Positions 1-5,668 of a DNA stretch of 5,668 nt are shown here, one piece after another (positions within the stretch are counted from its first letter, which is position 1; each line of letters starts with the position of its first letter). This DNA comes from Verrucomicrobiota bacterium (GTDB lineage Bacteria; Verrucomicrobiota; Verrucomicrobiia; Opitutales; Opitutaceae). The notes below the pieces were generated by a model that searched no databases, had not been told where the DNA came from, and saw only the letters and a list, made by a program, of their open reading frames with translations. The stretch spans positions 1 to 5,668 of the forward strand of contig RFJS01000101.1 of the NCBI GenBank assembly GCA_003694825.1. Reading direction: 5' to 3'. The translations under genes were made by a program, and so were the position numbers.

Positions 1-169
1 CATAGGTGAGCGGACGCCAGTGCCGCAGGTCCCGCGAGTGATGGATGAGCACGCCGGGAAACCACTCAAAAGTCGACGTCGCGATATAGTAATCATCGCC
101 CACCCGGACAATAGATGGATCCGGGTTGAAGCCTCGAAGGATCGGGTTGCGTATCATGAGCGGTTTCAT
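1..169 (-). CDS. GH43 family glycosidase (beta-xylosidase / arabinofuranosidase type), N-terminal part, cut by left edge
   Basis: Read on the minus strand, the first 56 codons give [16 protein letters not shown] followed by [16 protein letters not shown], then TFEWFPGV and [10 protein letters not shown]. This is the classic N-terminus of GH43 five-bladed beta-propeller enzymes of the XynB/XynB3 beta-xylosidase type. The Asp of the NPDPS motif (residue 17 here) corresponds to the family's catalytic general base; the general acid Glu and pKa-tuning Asp lie beyond the edge. The [13 protein letters not shown] stretch lines subsite -1 in characterised members. The catalytic domain begins almost at the start codon and no signal peptide is visible, so a cytoplasmic enzyme hydrolysing imported xylo- or arabino-oligosaccharides is inferred. 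The start is either ATG at 169 or the in-frame ATG at 157 (MIRNPIL); neither has a clear ribosome binding site. It is divergent from the sulfatase gene. Exact substrate cannot be read from this fragment. Confidence 0.93.
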   Translation of the reverse strand, partial: MKPLMIRNPILRGFNPDPSIVRVGDDYYIATSTFEWFPGVLIHHSRDLRHWRPLTY

Positions 170-204
170 CTTCACGGCACATCGATTCGCGGCGCCACCG
201 ACAC

Positions 205-241
205 CCGGTGAAGCCCGCTCGTTGCGAGCGCCCTCCACCGG
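205..241. repeat. Nested inverted repeat between divergent GH43 and sulfatase genes
   Basis: An outer 6-bp arm pair, CCGGTG (205-210) and CACCGG (236-241), encloses an inner perfect pair, CGCTCG (216-221) and CGAGCG (225-230), around a 3-nt TTG centre. The two unpaired stretches between the arms are both 5 nt, so the element is symmetric. It lies 36 bp upstream of the GH43 start at 169 and about 127 bp upstream of the preferred sulfatase start. It could be a binding site for a dimeric regulator serving both promoters, or an RNA hairpin in a leader. In DNA this GC-rich, short palindromes also arise by chance, so function is unproven. Confidence 0.45.
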
Positions 242-313
242 CGCGATGCGCGGCCGGAGAGCGCAAACCTTCCCGCCCGGCCCGCTTCAGGCAAAGCCAC
301 CTGTCCTTACTCT

Positions 314-328
314 TTTCAAATGTTTCAA
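314..328. repeat. TTTCAA direct repeat in AT-rich patch upstream of sulfatase
   Basis: TTTCAA at 314-319 and TTTCAA at 323-328 are separated by ATG, giving a 9-bp period. They sit in the only AT-rich patch (about 305-330) of an otherwise GC-rich intergenic region. The patch lies 40-60 bp before the preferred sulfatase start, where promoter or regulator contacts would be expected. No convincing -35/-10 pair could be drawn on either strand. The repeat is short and its role is only a possibility. Confidence 0.25.
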
Positions 329-367
329 CTGATCTCCGCTCGCACCGGCCCGCCCCGAACGGCGAAA

Positions 368-2068
368 ATGCGCCTCATGCGCATCTTCACCCTGCTCCGG
401 CCAATGATTCGGTGTCGGATCGTCCTCGGCGCCTTGCTCGTCCTGACGGCCGCCACCGCTCGCGCCACGCGTCCCAACCTCATCTTCATCCTCACCGACG
501 ATCAGCGCTACGACACGCTCGGCGTCACGGGAAACACCTTTATCGAGACACCGAACCTCGACCAGCTCGCCAACGACGGCGTCTTTTTCGCCAACGCCTC
601 GGTCAACAGCGCCATCTGCACCCCGAGCCGCGCCTGCTACTTCCTCGGACAGTATGAACGCCGCCATGGCATCAACTTCAACTCCGGCACCGCCATGGTC
701 CCCGAAGCGTGGCAGAAGAGCTACCCGATGGTCCTGCGCGACCACGGCTACTTCACCGGCTACATCGGCAAAAACCACGTCCCCATCGGCGAGCGCGCCT
801 ACGACACCGGGCTGATCGATGAGAGCTTCGACTTCTGGTATGCCGGACATGCCCACCTTCGCTTCTACCCCAAACGCCATCACGAGATCTTTCGCCACGC
901 CAGGGCCGATACGCAGATCGAGATCCTCGAAGAGGGCACGATGAGCTTTCTGCGAACCGACCGCGACTTTATCGCCGGGGCCAACGCCTTCCTCCGGCAT
1001 CGTCCACCCGGGCAGCCCTTCGCTCTCACCATCGCCTTCAATGTGCCCCACGGCGCGGCCGCGAGCACGATGGAGCTGCGTCCCTCCGATCCCGAACTCT
1101 ACCGCACCACCTATCGCGACCGCCTCGACGCTCTTCCCCTGCCCCTCAACTACGTCGCGCGCAACCTCATCCGCACCCCCAAGCTTCCTCCCGACGTGCT
1201 TTACGCCGAGTTTCGCCAGAAGGGCTACAACTACGTCGATACACCGGAGACACTCCGCGAACGCCTCGTGCGCCAGGCTCAGCTCATCACCGGCGTCGAC
1301 CGCTTCGTCGGCGCGCTGCGCGCCACCCTCGCCTCCGAGGGCCTGGCCGAAAACACCATCATCGTCTTCACCTCCGACCACGGCATCATGAACGGCGAGT
1401 GGGGCCTCGGGGGCAAGGCCCTCAACTATGAAGCCTGCCTGCGCGTCCCCCTGATCATCTACGATCCCCGCCAGCCGGAAGACCGCCGCGGCCGCCGATC
1501 CATGGCTCTCGCCGAGTCCGTCGACATCGCACCCACGCTGCTCGACTACGCGGGCATCGACATCCCCGACACCATGCAGGGCCGCAGTCTCCGCCCGGTC
1601 GTCGAAGGTCTCGTCGAGGACATCCGCGAGGCCAGCTTCGCCGAAAACCTCTGGTCCACCTACTTCGGCAATCCCCGCATCGAGAGTGTGCGCACCCATG
1701 AGTGGAAATGCATCCGCTATTTCAAAAACGACCGCTCGCTCTTCGCCAACGTGGACCCGAAAAACCCCTACCCGGTGCTCCCCGAACAGGTCGAAGCCTA
1801 CGCCCGGTGGCTCACCGCCTCGATCCGGGGTGAACAACCCGTCTACGAGGAACTCTTTCACCTGCCGTCCGACCCCCAGGAAAACGTCAATCTCGCCGGC
1901 CGCCCCGCCTACCAGGCCGTGCTCGAGCGCATGCGGGCCGAGTGCCAGCGGCTCGTCACCCTGGCGAAGGGCGACCTCGACACCCCGCCGGCCACGATCG
2001 TCGTCCCGGGTATTCGCGAAGGCACGACGCGCCCGCCCCGGAGCACATCCGGGCCTGTGCCGGAATAA
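368..2068 (+). CDS. Secreted Cys-type arylsulfatase-family sulfatase
   Basis: Type I (formylglycine) sulfatase of the alkaline-phosphatase superfamily, 566 aa from this start. A signal peptide is visible: basic N-terminal residues, hydrophobic IVLGALLVL, and a probable cleavage after TARA (about residue 33). The mature part opens with RPNLIFILTDDQ, giving the Asp44/Asp45 metal ligands. Next comes CTPSR (Cys84 to Arg88; Cys codon at 617), the C-x-P-x-R signature whose Cys becomes formylglycine. Then come GKNH (Lys135, His137), NVPH (His228), SDHG (Asp337, His338) and GKALNYE (Lys350), so the usual metal- and sulfate-binding residues are all present. The C-terminal subdomain ends in the common pattern EELFHLPSDPQENVNLA, followed by a Pro-rich tail. 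It should act in the periplasm or outside on a sulfate ester, probably of a polysaccharide, and needs a formylglycine-generating enzyme not seen here. In-frame ATGs at 320, 377 and 404 are alternatives: 320 adds a poor pre-signal extension, while 404 gives a compact 21-residue signal peptide. Substrate unknown. Confidence 0.95.
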   Translation: MRLMRIFTLLRPMIRCRIVLGALLVLTAATARATRPNLIFILTDDQRYDTLGVTGNTFIETPNLDQLANDGVFFANASVNSAICTPSRACYFLGQYERRHGINFNSGTAMVPEAWQKSYPMVLRDHGYFTGYIGKNHVPIGERAYDTGLIDESFDFWYAGHAHLRFYPKRHHEIFRHARADTQIEILEEGTMSFLRTDRDFIAGANAFLRHRPPGQPFALTIAFNVPHGAAASTMELRPSDPELYRTTYRDRLDALPLPLNYVARNLIRTPKLPPDVLYAEFRQKGYNYVDTPETLRERLVRQAQLITGVDRFVGALRATLASEGLAENTIIVFTSDHGIMNGEWGLGGKALNYEACLRVPLIIYDPRQPEDRRGRRSMALAESVDIAPTLLDYAGIDIPDTMQGRSLRPVVEGLVEDIREASFAENLWSTYFGNPRIESVRTHEWKCIRYFKNDRSLFANVDPKNPYPVLPEQVEAYARWLTASIRGEQPVYEELFHLPSDPQENVNLAGRPAYQAVLERMRAECQRLVTLAKGDLDTPPATIVVPGIREGTTRPPRSTSGPVPE

Positions 2069-2084
2069 GCGCAAAACCTGCCCG

Positions 2085-2108
2085 CCGGCGCGAAAAACAC
2101 CGCGCCGG
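2085..2108. terminator. GC-rich hairpin between convergent sulfatase and ppc genes
   Basis: CCGGCGCG (2085-2092) and CGCGCCGG (2101-2108) form a perfect 8-bp stem around the loop AAAAACAC. It starts 17 bp after the sulfatase stop codon and 22 bp beyond the ppc stop, in the 61-bp gap between two converging genes, where a shared bidirectional terminator is expected. The U-tract is weak: for ppc transcripts there is a run of four T about 8 nt past the stem (2073-2076 on the minus strand). For sulfatase transcripts the nearest T-run (about 2140-2144) is some 30 nt away. Position and stem quality support the call; the missing adjacent U-tract limits it. Confidence 0.55.
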
Positions 2109-2129
2109 AACCGCCGGGCCGAGGGACGA

Positions 2130-4946
2130 TCAACCCGTGTTTTTCAGTCCGCCGCTGATACCGTTGATCGTGAGCTGAATCACATCGCGGAGCGCTTGCA
2201 GCGACGCCTCGTCCGCGCCGGCCGCCTCCGCCGCACGCACACGCCGCAACATCTCGACCTGGATGTGGTTTAGCGGGTCGATATAGGGATTTCGCAACTC
2301 GACCGAACGCAACAGGATCGGCTCGTTCTCGAGAATCACCCGATTCCCCGTGATCTCGAGAATCGCCGCCTCGGTCCGGGCAAACTCCTCGCGGATGCGC
2401 TCGTAGATGCGCTCCCGCAGCGGCTCGTCATCCACGAGCCCGGCGTAGAGCCGCGCGATGCCCATGTCCGCCTTGCGCAGCGTCAATTGGGCGTTGTCGA
2501 TGACCGTCTGGAAAAACGGCCACTGCGCATGCATCTCGCGCAACAGCTCCCGGCCGATCTCGCCCCGCTCGAGAATCGCGCGCAGGCCGCTCCCCAGCCC
2601 ATACCAGCCGGGAAAATTGAACCGGCTCTGCATCCAGGAAAACACCCACGGAATCGCCCGCAGGTCGGCGAGCCGCTCCGTCGCCCGGCGAAACGCCGGC
2701 CGCGAGCCGATTTTCAAACGGCTGATCTCATCGATGGGCGTGGCCTGCTTCCAGAACTTCAGGAAACCGGGATCCTCCACCATCGCCCGGTAGGCATCGC
2801 GCGAGACCGCCGCCGCGTGCTCCATCGCCTCGACAAAGGCGTCCGGGACCGTGCGCCGGCTCCGCGCCGCGTGCGCGCCGAGCAGGACGCCGTATGTCAT
2901 TTGTTCCAGGATACGATGCGCGAGATCCGGATCGTGATAGCGGGTGGACAACACCTCGCCCTGCTCGGTCACGCGAATGGTCGCCTCGGCCAGACCCGCG
3001 GGCTGGGCCAGCACCGCGCGCGCCGCCGGCCCGCCGCCCCGGGCGACACTGCCGCCACGCCCGTGAAAGAGAGTAAAGCGCACCCCTTGTTGGCGACACA
3101 CCCCGGCGATCCGCTCCTGCGCGCGATACAGCGCCCAGTTGGCCGCGAGATAGCCGCAGTCCTTGTTGCTGTCGGAATAGCCCAGCATCACGATCTGCCG
3201 GCCGCCGGTCGCCTCCAGGTGCCGGCGATAGGGCTCGCTTGCAAACATGGCCGCAAGCACCTCCCCGGCCCGATCGAGGTCATCGAGGGTTTCGAAGAGC
3301 GGAACGATCGGCAGCGACGCTCCCGTGAGGCGCATCAGCACGAGGGTCTCGAGCACATCCGAGAGATCCGCCGTCATGCTGATGATGTAGACCCCGAACG
3401 CCTCCTCGCCGAGCACGGCCGCGGCGTGAGCCACCGTCGCCAGCGGATCGATGATTTCAGAAACGTTCTCGCTCCAGCCCCCGGCCGGCGGCGGCTCCAG
3501 ATCAAGGCTCGTTTTTCCCGAGAGGATGCCCTCGAGCAAACGTCGCTTCCCCGCCTCGCCACAGCGCGAGTAGCTCTTCGTCACGCCCTTCGCGGCAAAG
3601 AGCTCCTCGAGCGCCTCTTCGTGTCGGGCCGAGTGCTGGCGCAGATCGAGACGCGCGAGCTGCAGCCCGAACGTCTCCGCCTGCTGGAGCAGACGCTTGA
3701 ACTCCCCGCCGGCGAGGCGCCGCGCCACCCCGGCCCGCAGATCCCGCCCGATCAGCTCCAGCGTCTCCACCACATCCCTGCTGCGAATGGCTTTCTGGCG
3801 CTCTTGCGGCGCCTCCCGCCGGGGCGCCAGCGCTCCGGGGCGACATTCATTCCACTCCAGTGCCAGCTTCTGGCGCAGCCCCGCCAGCAGGAGACGAAAC
3901 GGCTCGTTCGGGAAACGATCCGCGAGGATGCGCACGTGCTCGGAAAGATGCGCGTGCGTCTCGAGCATCTTGCGCAGCTCATCAGAAATCGGAACCCGCT
4001 GACTGGATACGCTCAACAGCCGGGACACCTCGTGCACGCTCGCGCGGAGCTTGTCCAGGGCCATGCGCCGGTGCTGCAGGAGCGTCTCCGCCGTCACCGC
4101 CGCCGTGACGTTCGGGTTCCCGTCCCGATCGCCACCGATCCAGGACGCGAAGGTCAGCCAGCCCCGCGGCGGCCTCACTTCCGGATAATGCTCCCGGAGC
4201 GCGTGCCGCAGATCATCGATCAGATGCGGAATGGTCTGCCAGAGCGTCTTGTCGAAATACCACAGGCCCGTCCGCACCTCATCCAACACCTCGGGCCGCC
4301 GCACCCGCGTGCGATCCGTCAGCCAAAGCGAGGTAATTTCCCGCTCGAGATCCTCTCGCTCCCGCACCGGGAAAGCATGTGCCTCGGGCAACCGGGCCTC
4401 CCGCAGCGTGCCGGACAGACGGCGGAGCTTTTCGAGAATGGTGCGGCGCTTCGACTCGGTCGGATGCGCCGTGAAGACCAGCTCGATGTGCAGCGAGTCC
4501 ACGATTTCCTGCATCTCCTGGGCGTCCACACCGGCCGCCTTCAGCTTTAGAATCGCGTCCTCGATCGATTCGCGAATCACGACCTGCTGCATCGCCGTGC
4601 CCGCCTCGATCCGCCGGGCCCGCCGCTCGCGCAGGATCCGCACCCGGTAGTTCTCCTCCGCCAGATTCACCAGCTCGAAATACGCGGTGAACGCCAGCGC
4701 GATGCGATACGCCGTCGCCGGATCCATCCGGGCCACCCGCTCATCGATCTTCGCCGCAGCCTCCGTCTCGCCGGAACGGACGGCTTTCGCCAGCTTCCTG
4801 ATCGTCTCGACGGCGTCCAGCACCGCCTCGCCTTCGATCTCGGCGACAACCTGTCCGAGAATGCGCCCCAGTCGGCGGACATCCTCCGATAAAAGCGAAA
4901 AATCATGACCCCGGGGGGAGGAGGGATTCGAGTCGTTCACAGGCAT
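2130..4946 (-). CDS. ppc: Phosphoenolpyruvate carboxylase
   Basis: Cytoplasmic anaplerotic enzyme converting PEP and bicarbonate to oxaloacetate and phosphate, replenishing the TCA cycle. The 938-aa product is complete and somewhat longer than the 883-aa E. coli enzyme. Motifs in order: FTAHPTESKRRT (catalytic His161, like E. coli His138), WIGGDRDGNPNVT (about 270-281), MLGYSDSNKDCGYLAANW (about 587-604), LFHGRGGSVARGG (His628, like His579) and IRVTEQGE (about 657-664). Near the end are WVFSWMQSRFNFPGW, RNPYIDPLN and a final KNTG matching the family's C-terminal NTG. By eye, Arg636, Lys825, Arg885 and Asn936 correspond to the aspartate-inhibition residues Arg587, Lys773, Arg832 and Asn881 of E. 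coli, so feedback inhibition by aspartate is plausible. No plant-type N-terminal phosphorylation motif is seen. ATG at 4946 is preferred; an in-frame TTG at 4973 would add nine unconserved-looking residues. No Shine-Dalgarno is seen. It converges with the sulfatase and diverges from the DUF5060 gene, so it is probably monocistronic within this window. Confidence 0.98.
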   Translation of the reverse strand: MPVNDSNPSSPRGHDFSLLSEDVRRLGRILGQVVAEIEGEAVLDAVETIRKLAKAVRSGETEAAAKIDERVARMDPATAYRIALAFTAYFELVNLAEENYRVRILRERRARRIEAGTAMQQVVIRESIEDAILKLKAAGVDAQEMQEIVDSLHIELVFTAHPTESKRRTILEKLRRLSGTLREARLPEAHAFPVREREDLEREITSLWLTDRTRVRRPEVLDEVRTGLWYFDKTLWQTIPHLIDDLRHALREHYPEVRPPRGWLTFASWIGGDRDGNPNVTAAVTAETLLQHRRMALDKLRASVHEVSRLLSVSSQRVPISDELRKMLETHAHLSEHVRILADRFPNEPFRLLLAGLRQKLALEWNECRPGALAPRREAPQERQKAIRSRDVVETLELIGRDLRAGVARRLAGGEFKRLLQQAETFGLQLARLDLRQHSARHEEALEELFAAKGVTKSYSRCGEAGKRRLLEGILSGKTSLDLEPPPAGGWSENVSEIIDPLATVAHAAAVLGEEAFGVYIISMTADLSDVLETLVLMRLTGASLPIVPLFETLDDLDRAGEVLAAMFASEPYRRHLEATGGRQIVMLGYSDSNKDCGYLAANWALYRAQERIAGVCRQQGVRFTLFHGRGGSVARGGGPAARAVLAQPAGLAEATIRVTEQGEVLSTRYHDPDLAHRILEQMTYGVLLGAHAARSRRTVPDAFVEAMEHAAAVSRDAYRAMVEDPGFLKFWKQATPIDEISRLKIGSRPAFRRATERLADLRAIPWVFSWMQSRFNFPGWYGLGSGLRAILERGEIGRELLREMHAQWPFFQTVIDNAQLTLRKADMGIARLYAGLVDDEPLRERIYERIREEFARTEAAILEITGNRVILENEPILLRSVELRNPYIDPLNHIQVEMLRRVRAAEAAGADEASLQALRDVIQLTINGISGGLKNTG

Positions 4947-5072
4947 GGATGCTGAAAACCAAGAGCACGCCAACCGGTTCGATCAACCCCGGAACGCCAC
5001 ATCCCCGGATCATTTCCTCCCCCGCGCCCACCAACAGAATCCTCCCGATCCGCCCGCCTCTCCTTATCGGGT

Positions 5073-5084
5073 TGAATCGTTTCA
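5073..5084. promoter_or_regulatory. Candidate LacI-family operator
   Basis: TGAATCGTTTCA has TGAA/TTCA inverted half-sites around a central CG, the architecture of many LacI/GalR-family operators (compare TGAAACGTTTCA). It differs from a perfect palindrome at only one symmetric pair of positions. It is centred about 63 bp upstream of the DUF5060 start and about 132 bp upstream of the ppc start. That suits control of a carbohydrate-utilisation gene. This is a single short match by eye, with no regulator gene in the window and no clear -35/-10 elements beside it. Confidence 0.35.
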
Positions 5085-5141
5085 GCACACCCACGGTCGA
5101 TCGGGCTTTTCCTCGCGACACCTCCTCGCCTGAATGTCTGC

Positions 5142-5668
5142 ATGCACCACACAACCCCGTCGAACGCAGCCCCCCTGCCCACCCGCATCCGCCACCGGCT
5201 CGCCACCCTCCTGCTCGGACTTCTCGTCGCCGTCAGCGCTGCCCCTCTCTCCGCTGACGAACAAAACTCGCCGACTCCTGAAATCACCGGCGAGCTGAAG
5301 AAGTGGCACAAAATCACCTTCACATTCGAGGGCCCCGAAACCGACGAACAGGCCACGCCCAACCCGTTCCTCGACTACCGTTTCGACATGGTCTTCCACC
5401 ACCCCGCCACCGGAAAGACCTATCGCGTGCCGGGCTACTTCGCCGCCGACGGCCGCGCCGCCCACACCGCCGCCACCGCCGGCAACAAGTGGCGCGTGCA
5501 TTTCTGTCCCGACGAGACAGGGGAATGGACCTACTCCGCGACCTTCTACGCCTACCGTTTCGTCGCCGTCAGCGAATGGGAAACCCCGGCCCGACATGCG
5601 AAAACCGGATACATGCACGGCGCTACCGGCACCTTCACGGTCGCGCCCAGCGACAAGACCGGCCGCGA
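5142..5668 (+). CDS. Secreted DUF5060-domain protein, probable glycoside hydrolase, N-terminal part, cut by right edge
   Basis: The first 175 codons are visible. Residues 1-38 form a long signal peptide: a basic n-region (RIRHRL, about 15-20), a hydrophobic core LATLLLGLLVAVSAA, and likely cleavage after PLSA before DEQ. From about residue 47 the sequence matches DUF5060: EITGELKKWHKITFTFEGP, then NPFLDYRFDMVF (about 74-85), VPGYFAADG (96-104) and NKWRVHFCPDETGEWTY (115-131). The domain then runs on to GTFTVAPSDKTG near the edge. DUF5060 is an N-terminal beta-sandwich usually followed by a DUF4038 or related TIM-barrel glycoside hydrolase domain, which would lie beyond the window. The product is probably an exported enzyme acting on a plant or algal polysaccharide. 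ATG at 5142 is chosen because it is the first start in this frame giving the full signal peptide; ATG at 5134 is in another frame. No Shine-Dalgarno precedes it. Catalytic activity is not visible here. Confidence 0.9.
   Translation, partial: MHHTTPSNAAPLPTRIRHRLATLLLGLLVAVSAAPLSADEQNSPTPEITGELKKWHKITFTFEGPETDEQATPNPFLDYRFDMVFHHPATGKTYRVPGYFAADGRAAHTAATAGNKWRVHFCPDETGEWTYSATFYAYRFVAVSEWETPARHAKTGYMHGATGTFTVAPSDKTGR

Noticed and set aside
208..657. A 149-codon plus-strand open frame overlapping the sulfatase start
   Set aside because: Arg/Pro/His-rich out-of-frame reading of the sulfatase signal peptide and active-site region; no independent support.
287..2074. A 595-codon open frame on the minus strand opposite the sulfatase gene
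   Set aside because: It is a shadow of a high-GC gene with strong third-position bias: its translation is rich in Gly, Val, Ala, Asp and Glu with no recognisable domain, while the plus strand encodes a full sulfatase with all catalytic motifs.
2487..4550. A 687-codon open frame on the plus strand opposite ppc
   Set aside because: The translation is low-complexity, rich in Arg, Pro, His, Gln and Leu, with no domain; the minus strand encodes PEP carboxylase across the whole stretch with every conserved motif.
4947..4973. TTG start at 4973 for ppc, giving 947 residues
   Set aside because: The added nine residues contain nothing typical of the family, the codon is a rarer start, and ATG at 4946 is available; kept only as an alternative.
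4972..4979. Perfect 8-bp palindrome AACCGGTT upstream of ppc
   Set aside because: The symmetry does not extend beyond 8 bp and there is no second copy or promoter context; probably chance.
5044..5105. Inverted 7-mers CCCGATC (5044-5050) and GATCGGG (5099-5105) flanking the operator-like site
   Set aside because: The arms are short, 48 bp apart and not centred on the operator-like palindrome; expected by chance in GC-rich sequence.
4903..5154. An 83-codon minus-strand open frame spanning the ppc/DUF5060 intergenic region
   Set aside because: It includes a hydrophobic stretch (ILLVGAG, VGVLLVFSIHA) but overlaps the ppc 5' end in another frame, has no family resemblance and no ribosome binding site at its start.
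5082..5618. A 178-codon minus-strand open frame opposite the start of the DUF5060 gene
   Set aside because: Gly/Val-rich shadow translation with no domain; the plus strand has a signal peptide and clear DUF5060 motifs over the same bases.

Overview
The window is high-GC bacterial DNA holding four protein genes: two complete genes in the middle and one incomplete gene at each edge. The combination of an exported Cys-type sulfatase, a GH43 glycosidase and a DUF5060 glycoside hydrolase is typical of polysaccharide-degrading Verrucomicrobiota (Opitutae-like) or Planctomycetota. I favour Verrucomicrobiota. This is inferred from gene content and composition; there is no rRNA or other phylogenetic marker.

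Layout, left to right. (1) The 5' end of a minus-strand GH43 gene (beta-xylosidase / alpha-L-arabinofuranosidase type) runs off the left edge. (2) About 200 bp of divergent intergenic DNA follows, with a nested inverted repeat (205-241) and an AT-rich patch carrying a TTTCAA direct repeat (314-328). (3) A plus-strand secreted sulfatase ends at 2068. (4) A 61-bp convergent gap contains a perfect 8-bp GC-rich hairpin (2085-2108). (5) A minus-strand phosphoenolpyruvate carboxylase gene (ppc) occupies 2130-4946 and is complete, with all signature motifs. (6) About 195 bp of divergent intergenic DNA carries a LacI-operator-like palindrome (5073-5084). (7) The 5' end of a plus-strand secreted DUF5060 protein, probably a glycoside hydrolase, runs off the right edge.

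The sulfatase and the DUF5060 protein have signal peptides, so they should act outside the cytoplasm on a polysaccharide. The GH43 enzyme appears to lack one and probably finishes imported oligosaccharides in the cytoplasm. The ppc gene is a housekeeping anaplerotic enzyme (PEP + bicarbonate to oxaloacetate) set between carbohydrate genes; no mechanistic link to them is visible. None of the four starts has a recognisable Shine-Dalgarno sequence.

I see no mobile element, CRISPR array, tRNA or rRNA gene, and no convincing undescribed system. The most useful leads are the two candidate regulatory palindromes and the uncharacterised substrates of the sulfatase and the DUF5060 enzyme.
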